DNA of 8,314 nt from Anaerolineae bacterium (GTDB lineage: Bacteria; Chloroflexota; Anaerolineae; J102). A program made the translations under genes and the position numbers. The stretch's first letter is position 1. Each line of letters starts with the position of its first letter. Positions 1 through 4,547 of this stretch are shown in pieces. The notes under the pieces are model-generated. The model was not told the origin of the DNA. It ran no database searches and saw only the letters and a program-made list of their open reading frames with translations. The stretch covers positions 1 through 8,314 of the forward strand of contig JALSPL010000442.1 in assembly GCA_026985975.1 (NCBI GenBank), read 5' to 3'.

Positions 1-73
1 TGGGTTTCGACGCGTTGGGTGGATTGGGACATAGCAAAAATTCGGTATTTAGATGAAAATGAATCAATGATGG

Positions 74-220
74 GTCCACTGAAAAAAGGTTATTTTACCA
101 CGGAGACACGGAGAACACGGAGAAAATAATGGCAGTTCACAGAGAAAAGACCTCTGAACCTCTACCTTTTTCTTCCTCCGTGCCCTCTGTGCCTCCGTGG
201 TGAGGCTTTTTTCAGGCGAC
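74..220. mobile_element. Palindromic MITE-like element, copy A
   Basis: This is a 147-bp non-coding element. Its left end reads GTCCACTGAAAAAAG (74-88). The right end (206-220), read on the other strand, is GTCGCCTGAAAAAAG, a 13 of 15 match. It is flanked by an imperfect direct repeat, TCAATGATGG at 64-73 and TCAATGATCA at 221-230 (8 of 10), which fits a target-site duplication. Inside are two complementary arms of triplicated CACGGAG / CTCYGTG units. There is no transposase, so if mobile it would be moved in trans. Copy B at 3615-3760 has the same ends, almost the same length and a direct repeat in the same register, which is the main reason I call this a family rather than chance. It lies downstream of the amidotransferase gene (read leftward), and its hairpin could end that transcript. 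Positions 1-63 hold nothing else I can recognise. Confidence 0.65.
97..201. repeat. Inverted triplicate CACGGAG / CTCCGTG repeat inside MITE copy A
   Basis: The left arm has three CACGGAG units at 99-105, 107-113 and 116-122. The right arm has CTCCGTG at 176-182, CTCTGTG at 185-191 and CTCCGTG at 193-199. The unit spacing of 8-9 bp is the same in both arms, so they can pair into a long stem around a loop of roughly 50 nt. From memory, strings of this type are common between genes in many environmental bacterial genomes; I cannot verify the counts here. Confidence 0.75.
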
Positions 221-262
221 TCAATGATCAGTATCCGACGCCGTCAGGCCGATTGCAAAATC

Positions 263-997
263 TCAATGAGACGCTGAAATCAGCTCTAAAAAGCGGGGCA
301 GCAGCTTCTCCGTCTCGGGACTGGGCCGAAACCGGGACAGAATCTCCTGGATCTCTTCCTCGGTGAAAACTTTGGCGTAGATGTCGAGATAACGACGGAA
401 ACGCAGTAAATTGTCTTCCATCGTCAGCTCGGGGTGAAACTGGGTGGCCCAGATGGGTTTGCCCGGGATGCGAAAAGCCTCATAGGCCACGCGATCACTG
501 AAGGCCAGATTGATCGCGCCCGGCGGCAGGAACGCCGCCCGTTCTTTGTGCCCCAACTGCGCCATGAACCGGGGCGGCAGCACGCTGAACAGCTCATCCC
601 GTTGCGCCGCGGGCGTGAGAGTGAGCTCGAACGCGCCCACCTCGGCATTGTCGGGATCGGGGATGATAGCGCCGCCCAGAGCCTGCACCAGCATCTGGAA
701 GCCGAAACAGGAGGCGAACATGGGACGGCCCAGGTCCACCAGCTCCCGCAGGCGCTGCTGGGTGGCGTCGAAATGGGGCAGATTGCGTTTGGAGACATCG
801 AATTCCCCGGCGCCGCCGATGAGCACCGCCTGATATTGCTTCACTTTATCCAGTGACGGCGGACCTTGCAGCAGATCATGGGAGACGATGGCCTCGATGG
901 GAAGCTGCATTCGGGCGGCGAATGAAGCCCGCTCCTCCTGTTTGGCGGGATCATCAGGTCGTCGGGCCTGGAGCAAAAGCAGTTTGGGCGTCGTCAT
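263..997 (-). CDS. Class I glutamine amidotransferase, GMP-synthase-like (stand-alone)
   Basis: The 244-residue protein is a stand-alone class I (triad) glutamine amidotransferase. Members of this family hydrolyse glutamine and pass ammonia to a partner domain or enzyme. The nucleophile elbow is visible as ASCFGFQ with Cys97, followed by the QALGG helix. The other triad members are His188 and Glu190 in the motif QFHPE. There is no ATP pyrophosphatase domain, so it is not full GMP synthase; it resembles the free GuaA-like amidotransferases whose acceptor is usually unknown. A gamma-glutamyl peptide hydrolase role is an alternative. The ATG start is supported by a Shine-Dalgarno stretch (GAGGTGA on the minus strand, about 1001-1007). 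The gene is transcribed away from the LarC/TrmO gene. Its substrate cannot be told from the neighbours. The C-terminal tail after residue 205 is charged and helical-looking. Confidence 0.88.
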   Translation of the reverse strand: MTTPKLLLLQARRPDDPAKQEERASFAARMQLPIEAIVSHDLLQGPPSLDKVKQYQAVLIGGAGEFDVSKRNLPHFDATQQRLRELVDLGRPMFASCFGFQMLVQALGGAIIPDPDNAEVGAFELTLTPAAQRDELFSVLPPRFMAQLGHKERAAFLPPGAINLAFSDRVAYEAFRIPGKPIWATQFHPELTMEDNLLRFRRYLDIYAKVFTEEEIQEILSRFRPSPETEKLLPRFLELISASH

Positions 998-1024
998 CGT
1001 TCACCTCTGTGGGGATGCCTGGGA

Positions 1025-1054
1025 TTGTTGTCCTGCCGGGGTTCAGATTATAAT
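1025..1054 (+). promoter_or_regulatory. Sigma-70-type promoter for the LarC1/TrmO gene
   Basis: A perfect -10 box TATAAT lies at 1049-1054. The -35 is either TTGTTG at 1025-1030 (18-bp spacer) or TTGTCC at 1028-1033 (15-bp spacer). Transcription would start near 1061 and leave a leader of about 70 nt. The box sits in ATTATAAT, which also reads TATAAT on the minus strand (1047-1052), so it might serve the divergent amidotransferase gene too, but I see no good minus-strand -35. Confidence 0.55.
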
Positions 1055-1080
1055 GGGTTTCCGCTCGAAACGCGAAACCC
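1055..1080. repeat. Dyad GGGTTTC / GAAACCC directly after the -10 box
   Basis: A perfect 7-bp inverted repeat (1055-1061 and 1074-1080) with a 12-nt spacer begins at the base after TATAAT. The predicted start site falls at the end of the left arm, so the message would not carry both arms. A protein-binding operator is therefore more likely than an RNA hairpin. No regulator is encoded nearby. Confidence 0.4.
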
Positions 1081-1129
1081 GACGAGGTGACGCATCGGGC
1101 TCATCCCTCAATCCTCAGGAAATCCCATT

Positions 1130-2389
1130 GTGACAACGACCCTCATCCTCGATCCCGGCATGGGCATGGCCGGAGATATGTTCTCCGCCGCCCTCATTGG
1201 CCTGGGCGTTCCCGCCGAGGTCATCACCCAGGCCATGAGCGCCGCCGCCCATCTGCTGGGCTCCGCCCGCATCACCGCCGAAACCGTTCCCACGCCCGAA
1301 GGCCCGGGCCAGCGCCTGAAGATCGCCCTGGCCGCCAACGATGACCATCTCAGCGCCGCCGCCGCCCGCGACTTGCTGGCGCAGGCCATCGCAGCCGCGG
1401 GCCTGGCCAAGCCTTACGCGGCCTTTGCTCGCCGCACCCTCGCGATCCTCATCGAGGCCGAGCGCGAAGCGCATAGCAGCGGGCGGCTGGATTTTGGACA
1501 GATGAGCGTGCAGGCCATCGGCGTGGCGCATACGCCCTATCAACACCGCCACGACGCGCCCCACCAGCCCCGGACTGACGCCGAAGGCGAATTCTATGTC
1601 GAGCTCTTTCCGGAATTTGCGGCGGGCCTGGAAAATGTGACCGACTTCTCCCATGTCTTTCTGCTCTCCTGGCTGCATCATAGCGCCGGATTTTCGCTGC
1701 AGGTGACGCCGCCGTGGCAAAATGCAGCCGGAGAACGAAAACGCGTCGGGCTTTTTGCCAGCCGCTCGCCCAATCGCCCCAACCCCATCGGTCTCACCCT
1801 GGCCCGGGTGCAGGGCGTGGAGGGCAATCGTCTGCTCACCGGCCCGCTGGATCTGTTCGACGGCACGCCCATCATCGACATCAAGCCCCATGTGCGCACG
1901 CTGGATCAAACCGGCGTCGGCGATGACGGCTGGCTGGCCGATGGCGATCATCTGGCACTGCACAAAAAAGGCGTCCCCCACAGTCACGAGGGAGAGGAGG
2001 CGGTGCTGCATGAAGCCCAGGACATCCTGCTGGACGTGATGGGCGCGGCTGCGGGCCTGCAATATCTGAACATAGACATGAATGCGGTGGCCTGTCTCAC
2101 GCCCGTAGCCGTGGGCGGCGGCGTTATCAGCTTTAGTCACGGCGCGTTGCCTGCGCCCGCTCCCGCCACATCAGCCATTCTCAAGCGCCATCGCATCCCC
2201 CACGTGGCCGGGCCCGTGGATGTGGAGCTGCTCACCCCCACCGGCGCCGCCATCCTGGCGGCGTTGCATCCTATCTGGCGTTGTCGTCAATCACTGCCAA
2301 CAAAGCGCATCAGCGCTCGCGGCATGGGCCTGGGCAGCAAAAATTTGCAACCGCTCAACGCCCTGCGCCTGGCGTTGCAAGATGATTAA
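1130..2389 (+). CDS. LarC1-type nickel-insertion protein with an embedded TrmO tRNA methyltransferase domain
   Basis: This 419-residue protein is a chimera in one uninterrupted frame. Residues 1-122 match the start of LarC (DUF111), which inserts nickel into the pincer cofactor of lactate racemase-type enzymes: LILDPGMGMAGDMFSAAL, then a helix ending EAEREAH. Residues 127-258 are a complete TrmO/TsaA (UPF0066) domain, which methylates t6A37 in tRNA with S-adenosylmethionine. Its marks are IGVAHTPY, PHQP, FSHVFLLSWLH, LFASRSPNRPNPIGL and DLFDGTPIIDIKP. LarC then resumes at 283-419 with EEAVLHEA, LLDVMGAAAGL, TPVAVGGG, HGALPAPAPAT, GPVDVELLTPTGAA and the closing GMGLGSKN and NALRL. TrmO therefore sits in the loop before the usual VHFHEVGAVDS motif, here shortened to VLHEAQD. 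The C-terminal LarC2 part is absent. The GTG start follows AGGA (1117-1120). The fusion is seen directly; whether both halves are active is unknown. Confidence 0.85.
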   Translation: MTTTLILDPGMGMAGDMFSAALIGLGVPAEVITQAMSAAAHLLGSARITAETVPTPEGPGQRLKIALAANDDHLSAAAARDLLAQAIAAAGLAKPYAAFARRTLAILIEAEREAHSSGRLDFGQMSVQAIGVAHTPYQHRHDAPHQPRTDAEGEFYVELFPEFAAGLENVTDFSHVFLLSWLHHSAGFSLQVTPPWQNAAGERKRVGLFASRSPNRPNPIGLTLARVQGVEGNRLLTGPLDLFDGTPIIDIKPHVRTLDQTGVGDDGWLADGDHLALHKKGVPHSHEGEEAVLHEAQDILLDVMGAAAGLQYLNIDMNAVACLTPVAVGGGVISFSHGALPAPAPATSAILKRHRIPHVAGPVDVELLTPTGAAILAALHPIWRCRQSLPTKRISARGMGLGSKNLQPLNALRLALQDD

Positions 2390-2399
2390 GGCGTAAATG

Positions 2400-3482
2400 T
2401 CAACCATCACCCAATAGCGTCTCCACCGCAGTCAACACCTGATCGACGGTGAGATCGGCAAGACATGTGCGGGCGGCGCAGCCCTCTCGCCGCCCAACGC
2501 TGTGCCCGACATAAGAGCAGGGGGAGCAGGGCAGATCGAGACGCACCACCCGGCTGGGGCTGTAGGGCGTCCAGGGGGCCCAGGCCCGATGATTGCTGGG
2601 CCCGAAAATGGCGACCACGGGCGTGCGCGCGGCCGCGGCCAGGTGCATGACGCCGCTGTCCGCGCCCACGAACGCGCGGGCGCGGCGCAGCACGCCCGCC
2701 AGCTCGCGAAAGCTGGTGCGCCCGCTGAGATCGATGAGGGGGCCGCCGCCTGCGGCCACGACCGCGGCCACATCGTCACCGGGCGAGCCCACCAGCGCCG
2801 CGGGCAGATTGTGACGGCGATACAAGGCCGCAGCCAGCGCCGCGAACTTCTCCGGCTCCCAACGCCGGGCCAGCGAGAAGCCTCCGGAGCCAGGGTGGAT
2901 GACGATGAACGGCTGGTCTCCCAGTCCCGATTCGGCCAGCAGCGCATCAGCGCGGGCCTGCTCCGCCTCATTCAGGGGCAGATGCAGGCTGAGATCGGTG
3001 GCGACCGCGCCCAGACGTTTGGCCAGCGCCAGCCAGTATTCCACTTCTCGCATGGCGCCGAAACCGTCATCCGCCACGGACAGCGTCAGCCAGCGTCCGT
3101 GCCCGTTATCCAGCCCCACCACCGTTTCGGCGCCGGCAGCCTTCACCAGCGCCCACTGCTTGGCGCGCCCCATGCGCGTGGTGAGATGATGAAAATTGAC
3201 CACCGTGTCATACTTGCGGGCTCGCAACGAACGCATAGAGCGGGCCAGCGGCCGCCATGCCGTCGGCTTCAGCGCCGTCACCCCCTCGAACTGCGTCTTC
3301 GGAAAAATCACAACCTCATCCACCAGACCCGATCCTTCCAGAATCATGGCGGTATGCGGATTGACCAGGGCGTCGATCTTCGCATCAGGAAACGTCAACC
3401 GCAGCGCGCGCAGCGCCGGGGTGATGTTCAGCACATCGCCCAGGTCGGCGAGTTTGATAGCGAGAATACGGGAAGGGGACAT
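2400..3482 (-). CDS. Glycosyltransferase family 9 (heptosyltransferase-like)
   Basis: The 360-residue protein belongs to GT9, the ADP-heptose:LPS heptosyltransferase family, GT-B fold. It should transfer a sugar from a nucleotide donor to a surface glycan at the cytoplasmic face of the membrane. Visible marks are the N-terminal acceptor-domain start RILAIKLADLGDVLNITPAL (residues 5-24), HPGSG at 196-200, RRWEPEKF at 206-213, LSGRTSFREL at 252-261, the donor-site motif GADSGVMHLAAA at 273-284 and VAIFGPS at 290-296. A Cys-rich tail (Cys319, 322, 335, 340) is usual in the family. I chose the ATG at 3482 because the family motif begins four residues later. The frame is open back to 3620, but that extension runs into the repeat element. 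No clear Shine-Dalgarno precedes the ATG. It converges on the LarC1/TrmO gene with only 10 bp between stops. In a one-membrane bacterium the acceptor would be some other glycan, not LPS. Confidence 0.88.
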   Translation of the reverse strand: MSPSRILAIKLADLGDVLNITPALRALRLTFPDAKIDALVNPHTAMILEGSGLVDEVVIFPKTQFEGVTALKPTAWRPLARSMRSLRARKYDTVVNFHHLTTRMGRAKQWALVKAAGAETVVGLDNGHGRWLTLSVADDGFGAMREVEYWLALAKRLGAVATDLSLHLPLNEAEQARADALLAESGLGDQPFIVIHPGSGGFSLARRWEPEKFAALAAALYRRHNLPAALVGSPGDDVAAVVAAGGGPLIDLSGRTSFRELAGVLRRARAFVGADSGVMHLAAAARTPVVAIFGPSNHRAWAPWTPYSPSRVVRLDLPCSPCSYVGHSVGRREGCAARTCLADLTVDQVLTAVETLLGDG

Positions 3483-3552
3483 GAGGAAGAAAGATACGGG
3501 CGATGACGCGGCAATCCGGCAAATGCCCGATGTTTGCAGGATCGAAGCAATC

Positions 3553-3579
3553 ATAATACCGAACCCATACCCGGCGCAA
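3553..3579 (-). promoter_or_regulatory. Weak promoter candidate for the GT9 gene
   Basis: On the minus strand there is a -10-like TATTAT (3553-3558) with TTGCGC (3574-3579) upstream at a short 15-bp spacing. It would give a leader of about 65 nt. The spacing is poor, so this is tentative. Confidence 0.28.
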
Positions 3580-3614
3580 GCGGAGGCCCCGGCCAGGGTG
3601 CGTTTCAACTTTGA

Positions 3615-3760
3615 CTCCACTGAAAAAGGCCGAGATCAGCAGCGACGATAGAGAAAACAGCGAAAATAGTGGGGTTTCAGCCATATTTTCTTGGCGAAAC
3701 CCTGATATTTTCCTTTGCGTCCTTGCGACTTTGCGTGAGACAAAGCTTTTTTCAGGCGAT
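3615..3760. mobile_element. Palindromic MITE-like element, copy B
   Basis: This 146-bp element has the same ends as copy A. Its left end is CTCCACTGAAAAAG (3615-3628). Its right end CTTTTTTCAGGCGAT (3746-3760) shares 14 bases with that of copy A. The flanks TCAACTTTGA (3605-3614) and CCAACTTTTA (3761-3770) match at 8 of 10 positions, again suggesting a target duplication of about 10 bp. The interior differs: an imperfect hairpin with arms at about 3662-3683 and 3691-3712 (GGGTTTC / GAAACCC core), then a triplicate CTTTGCG, CTTGCG, CTTTGCG run at about 3713-3737. That run occupies the same place as the triplicate CTCCGTG run of copy A. The element lies just upstream of the GT9 gene. Its left end encodes the spurious N-terminal extension of that frame. 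Confidence 0.6.
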
Positions 3761-3780
3761 CCAACTTTTAGTGCGTGAAA

Positions 3781-3813
3781 AGACTTTCAAGGTCTGCGAG
3801 ACCTTGAAAGTCT
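3781..3813. repeat. Perfect 15-bp inverted repeat with 3-nt loop
   Basis: AGACTTTCAAGGTCT (3781-3795) pairs perfectly with 3799-3813 around GCG. It would form a very stable hairpin on either strand. No T run follows on the plus strand, so it is not a standard terminator. It resembles dispersed palindromic intergenic repeats. Confidence 0.7.
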
Positions 3814-3827
3814 GCGGGAAGCAGACG

Positions 3828-3857
3828 CAAAGCGCCCGCTTTGGGGCTCAGCCCCAA
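3828..3857. repeat. Two overlapping hairpins upstream of the ogt promoter
   Basis: CAAAGC (3828-3833) pairs with GCTTTG (3838-3843) across 4 nt. TTGGGGC (3841-3847) pairs with GCCCCAA (3851-3857) across TCA and is followed by TTTT, like a small terminator. The two hairpins share 3841-3843, so they are mutually exclusive. No plus-strand gene precedes them within 1.4 kb, so a terminator would only insulate ogt from read-through. Confidence 0.5.
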
Positions 3858-3887
3858 TTTTGAAACGCATCCGCCTCTCAGACGCGG

Positions 3888-3916
3888 TTGACAAAACCTC
3901 AATCTCCATCTACACT
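3888..3916 (+). promoter_or_regulatory. Near-consensus sigma-70 promoter, leaderless ogt transcript
   Basis: A perfect -35 TTGACA (3888-3893) and a -10 TACACT (3911-3916) are separated by exactly 17 bp. The -10 ends only 6 bp before the ATG at 3923, so transcription should begin at or within a base or two of the start codon. No Shine-Dalgarno sequence precedes that ATG, which agrees with a leaderless mRNA. Confidence 0.72.
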
Positions 3917-3922
3917 GCAACC

Positions 3923-4384
3923 ATGATCCGTTACGCCTATTTTCACTCGCCAGTCGGCTTCATCGAACTGCACAGCGATGGCGAAGCGCTGATTGCGGCC
4001 CGTTTCGTAGAAGCGCCCACCCAGGCCCATTCGCCCGATACGGTGCTGTTGCAGACTATTCGCCAGCTTTCCGCTTACTTTTCGGGAGAATTGAGAACCT
4101 TCGATCTGCCATTGCGACTAAAAGGCTCGCCTTTTCAGCTTTCGGTATGGGAGCAACTGCTGACTATCCCCTATGGTGAAACGCGCAGCTATCGCGATAT
4201 CGCCCGGGCGCTGGGAAACCCGAAAGCGATGCGGGCTGTGGGAGCCGCCAACAGCGCCAACCCCATCGTCATCATCGTCCCCTGCCATCGCGTCATCACT
4301 GCGGACGGGAAACTGGGCGGCTACAGCGGCGGCCTGTGGCGCAAAGCCTGGCTATTGCGGCACGAAGGTGAGATGCTATTCTGA
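3923..4384 (+). CDS. ogt: Methylated-DNA--protein-cysteine S-methyltransferase
   Basis: The 153-residue protein is an O6-alkylguanine-DNA alkyltransferase, a suicide repair enzyme that takes the alkyl group from O6-methylguanine (and O4-methylthymine) onto its own cysteine. The acceptor motif is PCHRVI with Cys121. The DNA-binding helix-turn-helix includes YGETRSYRDIA with Tyr90. The arginine-finger region is MRAVGAAN with Arg104, and Asn113 precedes the active site. The glycine-rich GGYSGGLWRKAWLL follows it. Length is typical of Ogt-type proteins; there is no AdaA domain, so it is the constitutive kind rather than an Ada regulator. An upstream in-frame ATG at 3860 would add 21 residues, but the promoter lies inside that stretch and the family start (YAYFHSPVG) fits 3923. 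It is followed after about 75 bp by a terminator-like dyad, so it is probably transcribed alone. Confidence 0.93.
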   Translation: MIRYAYFHSPVGFIELHSDGEALIAARFVEAPTQAHSPDTVLLQTIRQLSAYFSGELRTFDLPLRLKGSPFQLSVWEQLLTIPYGETRSYRDIARALGNPKAMRAVGAANSANPIVIIVPCHRVITADGKLGGYSGGLWRKAWLLRHEGEMLF

Positions 4385-4432
4385 TCCGAAGCGGGCGGGA
4401 CCCCCTGCCCCAGACCGGTCGCAGCGCTGAAA

Positions 4433-4461
4433 TTGCCCGGCGCTCTTCACTCTGCTATAAT
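4433..4461 (+). promoter_or_regulatory. Sigma-70 promoter for miaB
   Basis: TTGCCC (4433-4438) and a perfect TATAAT (4456-4461) are spaced by 17 bp. Transcription would start near 4468, giving a leader of about 80 nt before miaB. The -10 box overlaps the left arm of a dyad. Confidence 0.65.
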
Positions 4462-4491
4462 GCCTGCTCGCCCGCTCGTGCAGGCATTTTT
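4459..4491 (+). terminator. Terminator-like dyad overlapping the miaB -10 box
   Basis: AATGCCTGC (4459-4467) and GCAGGCATT (4480-4488) form a perfect 9-bp inverted repeat with a 12-nt loop, ending in five T residues (4487-4491). Read-through RNA from ogt would form an intrinsic terminator here. RNA begun at the miaB promoter would lack the left arm and would not terminate. It could equally be a repressor site. Confidence 0.5.
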
Positions 4492-4547
4492 CTCACCCCA
4501 ACCATTTTCGCTGGCCCCTGGCACAAGGGAGCGCCAACGGAGGATTT

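Noticed and set aside
97..201. CRISPR-like appearance of the repeated CACGGAG units
   Set aside because: Units are 7 bp with 1-2-bp gaps and inverted arms; there are no spacers and no cas genes.
1115..2140. Long open frame (341 codons) on the minus strand opposite the LarC1/TrmO gene
   Set aside because: It is the antisense shadow of a GC-rich coding region. The plus strand carries recognisable family motifs throughout and the minus translation shows none.
2502..3506. Long plus-strand open frame (334 codons) opposite the GT9 gene
   Set aside because: Antisense shadow in GC-rich DNA; the minus strand carries all GT9 motifs.
3483..3620. Upstream N-terminal extension of the GT9 protein to a GTG at 3620
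   Set aside because: The first codons fall in the terminal repeat of MITE copy B and no ribosome site is present. The family motif starts right after the ATG at 3482.
3669..3863. Small open frame of 64 codons on the plus strand
   Set aside because: It is made of the interior and right end of MITE copy B plus hairpin repeats, with no ribosome site.
3860..3922. Earlier ATG for ogt adding 21 residues
   Set aside because: A near-consensus promoter lies inside this stretch, and the family N terminus begins at 3923.
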